Source: Acidimicrobiia bacterium (GTDB lineage: Bacteria > Actinomycetota > Acidimicrobiia > IMCC26256 > JAOSJL01). Taken from it: a stretch of DNA of 64,000 nt. Position numbers and translations under genes: made by a program. This document shows positions 8,238 through 17,185 of the stretch, one piece after another (position 1 is the stretch's first letter; every line of letters starts with the position of its first letter). Below the pieces are notes generated by a model. It did no database searches, had not been told where the DNA came from, and was given only the letters and a program-made list of their open reading frames with translations. Location of the stretch: contig JAOSJL010000001.1 of the NCBI GenBank assembly GCA_027494115.1, forward strand, positions 2,911,937 through 2,975,936, given 5' to 3'.

Positions 8238-10562
8238 ATGACACGCTTTCGCTCTCCCTTCCGCCTGTCCGCCCTTCTCCTCCTCGCCCTCGCTCTCCCG
8301 GTGTTCGCCGGGTGCAGCTCGGGAGACTCGGGGAGCGACAACGCCGACGGCAACGAGGACACCGACGTCGAGACGATCGACCTCGGTGACGCCGGGACCG
8401 CGGCATATTCGGTCACCGGAGGTACTGAACAGGTCACCGTCACCGAGGCCGATCCGAACACCGAGCTCCAGCTCGCCAACACCTCCGACGAGGTGGTCGA
8501 CACGGGCACCACCGACGACGCCGGCCAACTCATCTTCCGCCGCGTCGAACCGGGCGACGGTTACGTGGTGGTCGCCGACGACGGCGAGAACCTCACGGCG
8601 AGCGAACCCACCGACGTGGGTGGCCTCGACGACGCGCCCGACGAAGCGTTCTACGCCGACCAGCAGATCAACATCGGCGATGACGGCACGGGCGGATACG
8701 GCTACCTCGAAACGCGCGACGGCACTCTTCTCTCTTACACGGCCACGCTTCCCGGTCCCGCCGAGGACGGTCCGTACCCGACGGTCGTCGAGTATTCCGG
8801 GTACGACCCCGCCAACCCCGACTCGCCACAGCCGAGCACACAGATATCGCAGCTCCTCGGCTACGCGACCGTGGGCGTCAACATGCGCGGCACCGGCTGT
8901 TCCGGCGGCTCCTTCCTGTTCCAGGAGGCCGCGCAGGTCACCGACGGCTACGACGCCGTCGAAGTCGTCGCCGCCCAGCCGTGGGTCCTCGACAACGAGG
9001 TCGGTCTCGTCGGTCTCTCCTACCCGGGGCTCACTCAGCTCTGGACCGCGCAGACCAACCCGCCGTCGCTGAACGCCATCGCGCCCCTGTCGGTCATCGA
9101 CGACACCTACCGCTCGACGCTGTTCCCCGGCGGAATCTTCAACACCGGATTCGCCAAGGACTGGGCAGAAGAGCGCCAGGAGCAGGGTGAGCCCGGTGGC
9201 CAGGAGTGGGCCGCCACGCGCATCGAGGAGGGCGACACCGTCTGCGACGAGAACCAGGCGCTGCGTAGCCAGAACCCCGATCTGCTCGAGATGGTGTCGG
9301 AAAACCAGTTCTACAACGACGAGACTCTCGGCGACGCGTACGCCCCCATCACGTTCGTCGACGAGATCGACGTGCCTGTGTTCATCGCCGGAGCGTGGCA
9401 GGACGAGCAGACCGGTGGTCACTGGCCGGCGATGCTGCCGAACTTCACCGGAACCGACCAGCTCCACGCCACGTTCGTGAACGGCACGCACCCCGACCCG
9501 CTCGGGCCCGCCTCGTTCTCCCGCTGGGTCGAGTTCCTCTCGTTCTACGTCAAGAAGGAGATCCCGTCGATCGATCCCTCCTCCAGGCGGCCGGCCCCGC
9601 GGTCCTGGGCGACGAAATCTGGGGTACCGGCGACTTCGAGATCCCCGACGTCCGCTTCACCGAGTACGACAGCTACGAGGAGGCGCTCGCGGCGTACGAG
9701 GCCGAAGAGCCGGTGCGCGTCGTGTTCGAGAGCGGCGCAGGCGGCGACACGCCCGGCGCCCCGGTCCCGACGTTCGATGCCGTCTTCGACGACTGGCCGA
9801 TTCCCGAGACCGAGGCCACGCCGTACTACCTCGGCCCCGACGGCACGCTGACGGACTCCGAGTCCGACGCCGACGAGGGAACCGCCGACGTGTACACGAA
9901 CGATCCGTCGGGCAAGGACGACACCACGCTCGAGGCCGGCGAGCAGGAGGACGCGTGGGTCACCGGAGCCGCCCTACGTCTGGGAGCCACCGGCAGAGGG
10001 CAACGGCGTGAGCTACGTGAGCGACGAGTTCACGGAGCCCACGGCGATGGTCGGTCACGCCAGCGCCGACATCTGGATCTCGTCGGAGGCCGACGACGTC
10101 GACCTGGAGGTCCAGCTCTCGGAGGTCCGACCCGACGGCAAGGAGGTCTACGTGACGTCGGGCTGGCTGCGCGCCAGCCACCGCGCTCTCGACGAAGAGG
10201 CTTCTACCGAACTCCGGCCGGTGCACACCCACAAGGAGTCCGATGCCGAGCCGGTTCCGAGCGACGAGTTCACCGAGGCGCGTGTCGAGCTGTTCCCGTT
10301 CGCACACGTGTTCCGTGAGGGCTCGCAGGTGCGCATCACCATCGACGCTCCCGGCGGGAGCCGTCCGCTCTGGCGGTTCGACACCGTCGACACCACCGAG
10401 GACGTCGAGATCGGTCGCTCGGAGGCCACGCCGTCGAGGGTCGTGCTCCCGGTCATCCCTGATCTCGGCACCGAGGCTCCCGCAGAGCTCCCCGCGTGTG
10501 GTGCACTACGTGGACAGCCGTGCCGCGACTACGTGCCCTACACGAACAAGGAGGCGTCCTGA
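8238..10562 (+). CDS. X-Pro dipeptidyl-peptidase/CocE-type hydrolase lipoprotein (two frame breaks)
   Basis: About 774 residues. The signal peptide has lipobox FAGC at about residues 24-27, so it should be an exported lipoprotein. An N-terminal beta-rich region (to ~150) precedes the alpha/beta-hydrolase domain. That domain has VEYSGYDP, the RGTGCSGG stretch and the nucleophile elbow GLSYPG, as in S15/CocE peptidases and acyl-ester hydrolases. The C-terminal X-Pro_dipeptidyl-peptidase-type jelly roll ends HVFREGSQVRITIDAPGG and so on. A missing base at 9576-9578 (IDPLLQAAGPAV restored) and an extra base at 9957-9959 (DAWSPEPPYVWEPP restored) cancel in length. Natural substrate unknown: a proline-terminated peptide or ester. 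It is followed after two bases by the next small gene. Confidence 0.87.
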
Positions 10563-10564
10563 CG

Positions 10565-10870
10565 ATGGGTTTCATGGACAAGGTGAAAGAGACAGCGTCC
10601 CAGGTCACCGAGAAGAGCAAGGACCTCACCGAAAAGGGCAAGGACAAGGTCGAGGACTCCAAGGCCCGTAAGCGGATCAAGGAACTCGAGCGGGAGATCG
10701 GCGGAATCGTCTACGTCCAGCGCAGCGGGGTCGCCGGGGCTGCGGGCACCGACGACGATGGCAACGACGCGATCGACGCGCTCGTCGCCGAGATCACCGA
10801 GCTGCGCAACAGCATCGACGACGACAGCGAAGGCGATGGCGAAGACGAGGCTGCCGACGACGACTCGTAG
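10565..10870 (+). CDS. Small charged helical protein of unknown function
   Basis: 101 residues, starting MGFMDKVKETASQVTEK two bases after the hydrolase stop, so probably co-transcribed and coupled. The first ~50 residues are a Lys/Glu-rich amphipathic helix (KDLTEKGKDKVEDSKARK), reminiscent of small stress- or membrane-associated helical proteins. A short middle segment contains GIVYVQRSG, and the tail is extremely acidic (DDDSEGDGEDEAADDDS). No signal peptide or membrane segment. I do not recognise a named family. The role could be structural or surface-binding, but this is open. Confidence 0.75.
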   Translation: MGFMDKVKETASQVTEKSKDLTEKGKDKVEDSKARKRIKELEREIGGIVYVQRSGVAGAAGTDDDGNDAIDALVAEITELRNSIDDDSEGDGEDEAADDDS

Positions 10871-10902
10871 TCGCCGCTCCGTGCGCGCCGTCCAGCGACG
10901 GC

Positions 10903-11733
10903 TCAGTCCTTTCGACGGCCCGTGAACTTGGCGCTCCAGACCTTGCCATCGACCTCACTGATGTCGGCGTCCAGCGTCGAGGGGTCGAGGCCGAGGTTGG
11001 CGAAGTCGCCGGCGAGCATGCCCTTGATCTGATCGGCCGAATAGACCAGCCGATCGGTCACCTCGACGCCGTCGAGACCGGCGCTGCACAACCCGGCCAC
11101 GTAGTCGGATTCGGAGATCGCGCCCGCGACGCAGGCCACGTAGGCCTGGGTGTGTTCACGGATCCACGCGGGCAGGTCCTCCACGACGATGTCGGAGATC
11201 GCGAACGCCCCGCCGGGCCGGAGCACCCGGTGGATCTCGGCGAAGACGCGGTCCTTCTCGGGCGAGAGGTTGATCACGCAGTTCGAGATCACCCAGTCGA
11301 CCGACGCGTCATCCACGGGAAGGTCCTCGATCAGACCCTTGCGGGCGTCGACATTCGAGAAGCCGGCCTTGGCCGCGTTCTCTCGCGCGGCGTCGATCAT
11401 GGCATCGGTCATGTCGATGCCGATCACGTGGCCCTCCGGCCCGACTCTGTCGGCAGCGATGAGCAGGTCGAAGCCAGCGCCGGCGCCGAGGTCGAGCACG
11501 GTGTCGCCTTTCTGGACTCCGGCGAACGCGAGCGGGTTCCCACAGCCGAATGACGATGCCGCAGCGTCTTCGTGCACGGCCGCCTCCTCGCCGTAACCGG
11601 CGAGGGCGGCCGTCTGGCTCACCGGCGCGTCGTTCGCGCCGCCGCAGCAGCCGGTAGCTGTCTGCTCGCGCGATCGCTCGAGGGCGCCGGTGTACGCCTC
11701 GGCCACGGTTGTGTGGACATCCTTGTCGCTCAT
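10903..11733 (-). CDS. arsM: Arsenite S-adenosylmethionine methyltransferase
   Basis: 276 residues. The order of motifs is that of ArsM: a CCGG motif near the N-terminus, SSFGCGNPLAFA, then the Rossmann SAM-binding stretch TVLDLGAGAGFDLLIAA, then SNCVINLSPEKDRVF, and LRPGGAFAISDIV. The conserved As(III)-binding cysteines are visible (in FGCGNP, SNCVIN and YVACVAGA). The enzyme methylates arsenite to mono- and dimethylated species in the cytosol. No arsR, arsB or arsC is adjacent. Its ATG overlaps the stop of the upstream LLM oxidoreductase (ATGA), so the two are coupled. Identification is strong; why it is paired with a flavin-type oxidoreductase is unclear. Confidence 0.93.
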   Translation of the reverse strand: MSDKDVHTTVAEAYTGALERSREQTATGCCGGANDAPVSQTAALAGYGEEAAVHEDAAASSFGCGNPLAFAGVQKGDTVLDLGAGAGFDLLIAADRVGPEGHVIGIDMTDAMIDAARENAAKAGFSNVDARKGLIEDLPVDDASVDWVISNCVINLSPEKDRVFAEIHRVLRPGGAFAISDIVVEDLPAWIREHTQAYVACVAGAISESDYVAGLCSAGLDGVEVTDRLVYSADQIKGMLAGDFANLGLDPSTLDADISEVDGKVWSAKFTGRRKD

Positions 11734-12662
11734 GTTGTTCCTCCGGCGTTGACTTCCTCGAGCAGGGCCCGCGTGCGTTCGGCTTCATCCTCGGCGAGAG
11801 TGAACTCGACGGCGGCGAAGTCGGTCGATCCTGCGTCGGCGAAGCGCGCCAGGTGGGCGCGCACTTCGTCGTCGGTGCCCACCACCGACACGTCGGAGAC
11901 GCGGGTCACTCCCTCGAAGTCCATCACCGAGCGATACGACGGTAGGTCGTTGTAGTCGGCGAGGAACGCGTCGATCAGGTCTCGCACCTCGTCGGCCCGG
12001 TCGGTGACGCACACCGGCACGCTGGCCACGATGCGGGGCGCCGGCCGGCCGGCGGCCTCGGCTGCCTTCTCCATGGCCGGGCGGATCCGTTCGGCGATCG
12101 TGCGCGGCCCGCTGAGCCACAAGATGGTGCCGTCACTGCGGGCGCCGGCCATGTCCAGCATGCGCGGCCCCATGGCGGCCAGCATCACCTGGGGTGCGTC
12201 GACCCCGCCCGGCCCTCCCAGGCTCTCGGCGGCGGCCGACCAATACTCACCGGTGACGTCGACCGCACGGTCGTGCAACGCGGGAAGCAGCACGTCGAGG
12301 TACTCCGCCATGTTGGTGGCCGGCTTCTCGAACGGGATGCTGTAGGTCTGCTCCACCGTGGGCTTGTGGGCCAGACCGATGCCCAGCACCAGCCGCCCGT
12401 TCGTAAGCTCCTGCGTGGTGAGGGCCTGGGCGGCCAGCATCAGCGGGTGACGGCTCCACGTCGGGATGACCGCGGTGCCCAGCTCGATCGTTTCGGTGGC
12501 CTGGCCGATCACCCCCAACAGGGTGAGGGAGTCGGGCACGAGCGACTGATTGAGCCAGTACGAGCCGAACCCGTCGGCCTCGGCCTGGACCGCGTGCGCC
12601 ACGACTCCGGCCGCTGGTGTCCCCACGGCGATCTGACTGGCTCCGTTGATTCCGATGCGCAT
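11730..12662 (-). CDS. LLM-class F420-dependent oxidoreductase
   Basis: 310 residues of the luciferase-like TIM-barrel fold: MRIGINGASQ start, then ETIELGTAVIPTWSRHPL and NGRLVLGIGLAHKPT, both typical of actinobacterial TIGR-type LLM oxidoreductases using reduced F420. The barrel's C-terminal part ends GTDDEVRAHLARFADAGSTD. It is cytosolic and probably reduces or oxidises an organic substrate that cannot be named from sequence. It is coupled by ATGA overlap to arsM downstream, so the two are translated from one message. Start is ATG; the frame is unbroken. Confidence 0.9.
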   Translation of the reverse strand: MRIGINGASQIAVGTPAAGVVAHAVQAEADGFGSYWLNQSLVPDSLTLLGVIGQATETIELGTAVIPTWSRHPLMLAAQALTTQELTNGRLVLGIGLAHKPTVEQTYSIPFEKPATNMAEYLDVLLPALHDRAVDVTGEYWSAAAESLGGPGGVDAPQVMLAAMGPRMLDMAGARSDGTILWLSGPRTIAERIRPAMEKAAEAAGRPAPRIVASVPVCVTDRADEVRDLIDAFLADYNDLPSYRSVMDFEGVTRVSDVSVVGTDDEVRAHLARFADAGSTDFAAVEFTLAEDEAERTRALLEEVNAGGTT

Positions 12663-12757
12663 GCGCCCAGCATGGCTCGTCGCCGCACCGATTGCATGCG
12701 GGGCGCCAGGACGGCGGTCGACTTGACGGCGTCGTGCTGTGAGTCAAGGCTCGGGAT

Positions 12758-14200
12758 GTGACCGAGACTCCTGTCCCGCCGCCACCTGACACCGACCGGG
12801 ACCGGCATCTGCCCGTCGGTCGGGTCGTGGCTGTCGTCATGGGGGCGGTGCTCGCTCTGGTCGCTGCTCTCTTCTTCCTGAGCGGCGCCGCCCTCGCAGC
12901 GATCTACGCGACGCAGCGCGACGCAGACGGCTTCTTCACCACGCCCACCGAGCGGTTCGACACCTCCACCTTCGCCATCACCTCGCCGAAGATCGACCTC
13001 GGCGCCAAGCCGGGCAGTGACGACCGGGTTCCCGACCTGGGTGGCCTCGCCACCATCCGCATCGAGAGCCGTCCCGCCACCGAGGGTTCGGTGTTCGTGG
13101 GCATCGGCGAAGAAGAGGACGTGGAGAGCTACCTCGACGGTGTCGCGCACGCGGAGATCTCCGACGTGGATGTCGCGCCGTTCTCGGTCTCCTACGACTT
13201 CGAGCGCGGAGACGACAAGGCGCCGGGGCGTCCGTCGGACCAGAACTTCTGGGCAGCCTCGTCGGAAGGGTCCGACACGAAGGAACTGGAATGGGAACTG
13301 GAGTCGGGCAACTGGTCCGTCGTGATGATGAACGCGGACGCCTCCGCGGGCGTCAGCGTCGACGCGTCGGTGGGCGCCAAGGCCGACTGGGTACTGCCGC
13401 TCGGCCTCGGCCTGCTCATCGGCGGCACGGTCCTCGGTCTCATCGCCATCGGCCTGATCGCGTTCGGCGCCGTCGGCCTCTCCCGCCACGGCACCTGGGA
13501 GCCTGCGCCCGTGATGGCCGGCGTGGCGCCGGTTCGCCTCGAGGGCCGGTCGGGCGAGCCGCTGAGCCGATGGTTGTGGTTGGTGAAATGGCTGCTCGTC
13601 ATCCCCCACGTCGTGGTGCTCATATTCCTCTGGATCGCCCTGTCGATCACGACCGTGATCGTCTGGTTCGCCATCTTGTTCACGGGCCGCTACCCACGTG
13701 GTCTGTTCGACTTCAACCTGGGTGTGCTGCGCTGGAGCTGGCGCGTGGGCTACTACTCCTTCGGCGCGCTCGCCACCGACAAGTACCCGCCGTTCACCCT
13801 CGGAGCTGCACCCGACTACCCCGCCACCTACGACGTCGAGTACCCCGCTCAGCTCTCGCGCGGTCTGATCTTCGTGAAGTCGTGGCTGCTGGCGATCCCC
13901 CACTGGGTCGTCCTGGGTGTCATCGGCGGCGGCCTGTTCTGGGGCGCGTCCGATCGGAACATCCCGTTCGGTGGACTGCTCGGCATCCTGGTGATCTTCG
14001 CCGCGTTGGCACTGCTCTTCGCCGGGCGGTACCCGCGCGGCCTGTTCGACTTCGTCATGGGTCTGAACCGCTGGGTGTTCCGGGTTCTGCCCTACGTCCT
14101 TCTGATGCGCGACGAGTACCCGCCCTTCCGCCTCGACCAGGGTGAATCCGAACCGCCCCCCACGCCCACTCTCAATCCGCGATCAGAACGTTCGGATTGA
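12758..14200 (+). CDS. DUF4389 membrane protein
   Basis: 480 residues starting with GTG. After a hydrophobic segment (about 22-50) comes an extracytoplasmic beta-rich region (~55-200), then another membrane pair (210-240). Two DUF4389 modules follow. Each has the hallmark TGRYPRGLFDFN or AGRYPRGLFDFV followed by an RW/RV stretch and Y..YPPF. The duplicated module suggests a pseudo-dimeric membrane domain. DUF4389 has no assigned biochemical role, though such genes are common in Actinobacteria. The gene converges on the FAD oxidase, and the two 3' ends overlap by 29 bases, which may limit simultaneous expression. Confidence 0.9.
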   Translation: MTETPVPPPPDTDRDRHLPVGRVVAVVMGAVLALVAALFFLSGAALAAIYATQRDADGFFTTPTERFDTSTFAITSPKIDLGAKPGSDDRVPDLGGLATIRIESRPATEGSVFVGIGEEEDVESYLDGVAHAEISDVDVAPFSVSYDFERGDDKAPGRPSDQNFWAASSEGSDTKELEWELESGNWSVVMMNADASAGVSVDASVGAKADWVLPLGLGLLIGGTVLGLIAIGLIAFGAVGLSRHGTWEPAPVMAGVAPVRLEGRSGEPLSRWLWLVKWLLVIPHVVVLIFLWIALSITTVIVWFAILFTGRYPRGLFDFNLGVLRWSWRVGYYSFGALATDKYPPFTLGAAPDYPATYDVEYPAQLSRGLIFVKSWLLAIPHWVVLGVIGGGLFWGASDRNIPFGGLLGILVIFAALALLFAGRYPRGLFDFVMGLNRWVFRVLPYVLLMRDEYPPFRLDQGESEPPPTPTLNPRSERSD

Positions 14201-15536
14201 GAATCCCCGCGGGGTCGAACGCGTGCCGGATGGATCGGAACAGCGCTCTCTCCTCGGGTGAACGGTTCAAGGCCAGCAGGTCGCGCTTGGCGGTACCGAT
14301 TCCGTGCTCGGCGCTGATGCTGCCGCCCATGGAGGCCGCGAGCTCCAGCACGGCACGATCGACACGCCGATCGTCGGGATCCGGGCCCACGACGTTGACG
14401 TGGAGGTTGCCGTCACCGACGTGGCCGAAGAGGAAGCAGCGGCTGGGCGGCTCGAACGACCCCACCAGCGCCCGCACCTCCCGTTCGAACAGTGCGAGTC
14501 GGCCCGGGGGCAGGGTCACGTCGAGCTTGTGGGCGATGCCCTGCCCGGCGATCGCCTCCGTGTGACGATCGCGCAGGGCCCACAGGGTCTTGCGCCCGGC
14601 CGGGTCGACCGCCACCGCGGAGTCGGTGACCGCGTCCCCGAGATCGTTCAGCGCCGCCGTGAGCTGGTCGGTCGGATCGCGCGCCCCCGCCGCTTCGGCC
14701 AGCAGGAGAACGGGTGGCAGCGGATCGAAGGGCACCACAACGCCGAAGCTGTCGGACACCAGCGTGGCGCCGTCAGCGAAGAAACCCTCCAACGCCTCGA
14801 GGGCAGACACGTCATGGCGGAGCCGTCGCGCCACTGCCAGGGCCGTCTCGAGATCCGCGCATCCCAACAGGGCGACCACGCGGTACGGATGATCGGGGAT
14901 CAGACGCAACGCCACCTCTGTCACGACCGCCAGGGTGCCTTCGCTGCCGGTGAGCAGGCCGGGGAGGTCGTATCCCGTGTTGTCCTTGACGAGCCCCCGC
15001 ATGGTGCGCACGATCGAGCCGTCGGTCAGGACAGCCTCGACCCCGGCCACCTGGGCGCATCGGTCCATACCGCAGCACGTGCATCCCGCCCGCGTTCGTG
15101 GCGACGAGACCGCCGATCGTGGCGGAGTCGCGCGCGGAGAGATCGACGGCGACGTCGAGGCCGATGCGCCGCACGTGCTCCCGAACACGGCCGAGGGTGG
15201 CGCCGGCACCCACGTGGACGAGCGACGCGAGCTCGTCCACGTCGTCGATGTGATCGAGTCCCCGCAGGGACAACACGATCTCGCCCGAGAGGGGAACCGA
15301 TCCCCGACCAGCCCTGTGTTTCCGCCCTGGGGAACGACGGCGACCCGGTGGTCGCGACACCATCGCAGCGCGGTGGCGACGTCGTCGCGGTCGCGCGGTC
15401 GTACGACCGCCGGAGTCGTGCCGCGGTACCGCCCGGTCCAGTCGGTGACGTAGGACGCGATCACATCGGGATCGGTCAGCACGCGCTCGGCTCCGAGTAC
15501 GTCGACCAGCCCCTGCACGAGTTCGTCGTTCGTCAT
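14172..15536 (-). CDS. FAD-linked oxidase, GlcD/D-2-hydroxyacid dehydrogenase type (two frame breaks)
   Basis: About 454 residues. The PCMH FAD-binding half has AVVRPRDRDDVATALRWC and VPQGGNTGLVGG, the classic vanillyl-alcohol-oxidase-fold flavin loop. It continues SATIGGLVATNAGG and YGPMR. The C-terminal half carries FGHVGDGNLHVN and SISAEHGIGTAKRD, the metal/substrate-binding motifs of D-lactate, glycolate and D-2-hydroxyglutarate dehydrogenases. The middle (about 15056-15302) is out of frame: one base seems missing in the run at 15302-15305 and one seems extra at 15053-15055, so the lesions cancel. Start is ATG at 15534-15536, with another ATG three codons upstream. The open frame also runs back through the tRNA, which is not real coding. 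Confidence 0.88.
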   Translation of the reverse strand: MTNDELVQGLVDVLGAERVLTDPDVIASYVTDWTGRYRGTTPAVVRPRDRDDVATALRWCRDHRVAVVPQGGNTGLVGDRFPSRARSCCPCGDSITSTTWTSSRRSSTWVPAPPSAVFGSTCGASASTSPSISPRATPPRSAVSSPRTRAGCTCCGMDRCAQVAGVEAVLTDGSIVRTMRGLVKDNTGYDLPGLLTGSEGTLAVVTEVALRLIPDHPYRVVALLGCADLETALAVARRLRHDVSALEALEGFFADGATLVSDSFGVVVPFDPLPPVLLLAEAAGARDPTDQLTAALNDLGDAVTDSAVAVDPAGRKTLWALRDRHTEAIAGQGIAHKLDVTLPPGRLALFEREVRALVGSFEPPSRCFLFGHVGDGNLHVNVVGPDPDDRRVDRAVLELAASMGGSISAEHGIGTAKRDLLALNRSPEERALFRSIRHAFDPAGILNPNVLIAD

Positions 15537-15606
15537 GGTCGGCATTCTGACGGGCCGACCGACACCGCGGTGAACCCACGCCGGCGTTCTCTGCGGATCG
15601 GGCCGG

Positions 15607-15679
15607 TGGGCGCTACAGGGCTCGAACCTGTGACCTCCGCCTTGTAAGGGCGGCGCTCTCCCCGCTGAGCTAAGCGCCC
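15607..15679 (-). tRNA. tRNA-Val (anticodon TAC)
   Basis: On the minus strand GGGCGCT pairs fully with AGCGCCC as the acceptor stem. The D arm has TAGCTCAGC..GGAGAGC, the anticodon loop is CTTACAA on a CCGCC/GGCGG stem, and the T arm is ACAGG-TTCGAAC-CTGT. Anticodon TAC reads valine codons. The discriminator is A, and CCA is not encoded (ACCGG follows). Confidence 0.97.
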
Positions 15680-15705
15680 GGGACCGCGACGCTACCCCCC
15701 ACGAC

Positions 15706-15747
15706 GATGCGCCCCCGGCGTCGGGATCAGACCCCGGGGGGCGCATC
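15706..15747 (-). terminator. Hairpin downstream of whiB
   Basis: An 11-bp inverted repeat (gatgcgccccc / gggggcgcatc, 20-base loop) lies between the whiB stop and the tRNA. There is no U-tract. It is a plausible whiB transcript end. Nothing else is seen in the 179-base gap 15680-15858. Confidence 0.45.
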
Positions 15748-15858
15748 ATCGGGTTCTCGACCGCCGGCGGACCGGGGTTCGTCGTGGAAGCCGTCGGGGG
15801 GATCGGCTCCCTGCGTTACCCCGGCCCGCCCTCCGGCGGTGTGATCAGGCGAACACGC

Positions 15859-16194
15859 TCAGGCCGAGCGGGCCGCCGCGATCGGGTCGGCGGGCTCGGC
15901 CGGGGCGACCTTGGGTGGTCGGCCCCTGCGCCGCTTCCTCGCCAGGATCTTTCCGTTGGCGAAGAGCTCGCCGCCCCACACGCCCCACGGCTCCCGACGC
16001 TCGGTCGCGGCGTCGAGGCACTGCCCCTTCACCGGGCACTCCTGGCAGAACGCCTTGGCGGCCGCGATGTCCTGGAGCTCCTCGGAGAAGAAGAGCGGCG
16101 TGGCGCTGCCCGTGCCGTCGCGGCACAGGGCGCGTGCCTGCCAGGTCTCGCGGACCTGCTCTGACTCGGTGGTGAGGATCTCGATGGCTGCCAT
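15859..16194 (-). CDS. whiB: WhiB-family iron-sulfur transcriptional regulator
   Basis: 111 residues. The four cluster-binding cysteines follow the WhiB pattern: ALCRDG, then CQECPVKGQC (CxxCx5C). The family's GVWGG turn follows (PWGVWGGELF), and a basic DNA-contacting tail RRRGRPPK resembles an AT-hook. WhiB proteins bind a 4Fe-4S cluster and act with the primary sigma factor as redox- or development-responsive regulators. The start ATG is preceded by a weak GGAG. A strong terminator lies just upstream (16248-16278), so whiB must have its own promoter in the short gap 16195-16247, unless readthrough occurs from the 55-residue ORF. Confidence 0.95.
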   Translation of the reverse strand: MAAIEILTTESEQVRETWQARALCRDGTGSATPLFFSEELQDIAAAKAFCQECPVKGQCLDAATERREPWGVWGGELFANGKILARKRRRGRPPKVAPAEPADPIAAARSA

Positions 16195-16247
16195 TTCCGT
16201 GCTCCGTGCTCGGTGGGTGGGTGATCCTGCTGGTCGGGTGTGACAAC

Positions 16248-16278
16248 AAAAAAGCCGCCGGGGTTGCCCCGGCGGCTT
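16248..16278 (-). terminator. Intrinsic terminator of the 55-residue ORF
   Basis: A perfect 10-bp stem (gccgccgggg / ccccggcggc) with a 3-base loop is followed on the minus strand by six T residues. This is a textbook rho-independent terminator, 28 bases after the stop of the small ORF and upstream of whiB. Confidence 0.93.
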
Positions 16279-16305
16279 GGAGGTTTCTCCTGTGCGGTGT
16301 GTCCG

Positions 16306-16473
16306 CTAGGTGGAGTCCTGGAGCCGCCGGAGCCCATCGGGCTTGTGGGCGTGGGTGAAGAACAGCGAAATGGCCCACGTGGCCGGTGCCGGTACGTCGG
16401 AGGCAGCAAGCCCCTGGGCGCGCGCGACACCGGCCGGGTGATACATCCGGTTTCCGTCGTGTCGTGCGCTCAT
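16306..16473 (-). CDS. 55-residue small protein between the ECF and WhiB loci
   Basis: The frame runs from an ATG at 16471-16473, preceded by AAGGA at good spacing, to a TAG. A strong intrinsic terminator follows at once. The protein begins MSARHDGNRMYHPAGVAR, has an alanine/proline-rich middle with PATWAISLFFTHAHKP, and ends LRRLQDST. There is no signal peptide. The aromatic stretch could lie on a membrane or a partner. I recognise no family. Ribosome site, stop and terminator together make a complete mini-transcription unit, which is why I call it real. Confidence 0.7.
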   Translation of the reverse strand: MSARHDGNRMYHPAGVARAQGLAASDVPAPATWAISLFFTHAHKPDGLRRLQDST

Positions 16474-16594
16474 CTCGGATTCCTTCTGGCGACTCGAACG
16501 AACGATACAAACACTATCGGCACCCGGCGTCAAACCATTTAACGCCGACTGGTCGGTACAGCCGGAGGGTGATTCGTCGGATTTCCGACTATTT

Positions 16595-16619
16595 CTGCGG
16601 AGGGTGGAACCCTCCGCAG
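16595..16619 (+). promoter_or_regulatory. Hairpin in the leader of the ECF sigma gene
   Basis: ctgcggaggg and ccctccgcag form a perfect 10-bp stem with a 5-base loop, 33 bases upstream of the sigma factor ATG. There is no T-tract. It could be an attenuator, a translation-control element or a protein-binding palindrome. Confidence 0.45.
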
Positions 16620-16651
16620 GTCTGAGGCGTCCGTATTCTGTGACGTCAACG

Positions 16652-17185
16652 ATGGCGACCGACTCTCCCGATGCGCGAGCCACCACCCAATGGGGTGTCG
16701 ACATCGAGACCCGCTACGAGGAGGAGATGCCGGGGGCCATCCGGCTCGCCTACCTCATCACGGGCCAGCGGGCCTTGGCCGAGGACCTGGCTCAGGACGC
16801 CTTCCTTCGCGTCGCATCACGCATCCGTCGGCTGCGCGATCCCGGCGCGTTCCGGAGCTACCTGCGGCGAGCCGTCGTGAACGCGTCGAACTCGCACTTC
16901 CGCCACGAGCGCGTCGTGCGGCGCCACGTCGAGAGCGAGGGTGCCGAGCCCACGACGCACACTGAGACACCCGACGTCGAGACGCGTGACGCCCTGACCG
17001 ACGCACTCGGAAGCCTTCCTCCTCGACAGAGGACGGCGATCGTCTGCCGCTACTACCTCGACCTCTCCGAACGGGAGACCGCCGCGGCCCTCGGCGTGCG
17101 CACCGGCACGGTCAAGTCGTCGGTCTCACGCGGCCTCACCGCGATGCGATCACATCTCGAAGAACAGGAGGCAACCGATGCGTGA
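16652..17185 (+). CDS. SigE-family ECF RNA polymerase sigma factor
   Basis: 177 residues. Region 2 (AIRLAYLITGQRALAEDLAQ through RRLRDPGAFRSYLRRAVVN) carries the -10 recognition and core-binding helices. Region 4 (LGSLPPRQRTAIVCRYYLD and ERETAAALGVRTGTVKSS) carries the -35 helix-turn-helix. The short Asp/Glu/Thr-rich linker between them is typical of group 4 sigma factors. ATG 16652 is preferred; a GTG four codons upstream is possible. The stop overlaps the next gene's ATG by eight bases, so the sigma factor and the membrane protein are translationally coupled. This is the usual sigma/anti-sigma layout. Confidence 0.93.
   Translation: MATDSPDARATTQWGVDIETRYEEEMPGAIRLAYLITGQRALAEDLAQDAFLRVASRIRRLRDPGAFRSYLRRAVVNASNSHFRHERVVRRHVESEGAEPTTHTETPDVETRDALTDALGSLPPRQRTAIVCRYYLDLSERETAAALGVRTGTVKSSVSRGLTAMRSHLEEQEATDA

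Noticed and set aside
15537-15749. An upstream extension of the FAD oxidase frame
   Set aside because: It reads through the tRNA-Val gene, and the N-terminal family alignment begins at the ATG at 15536 or three codons before it.
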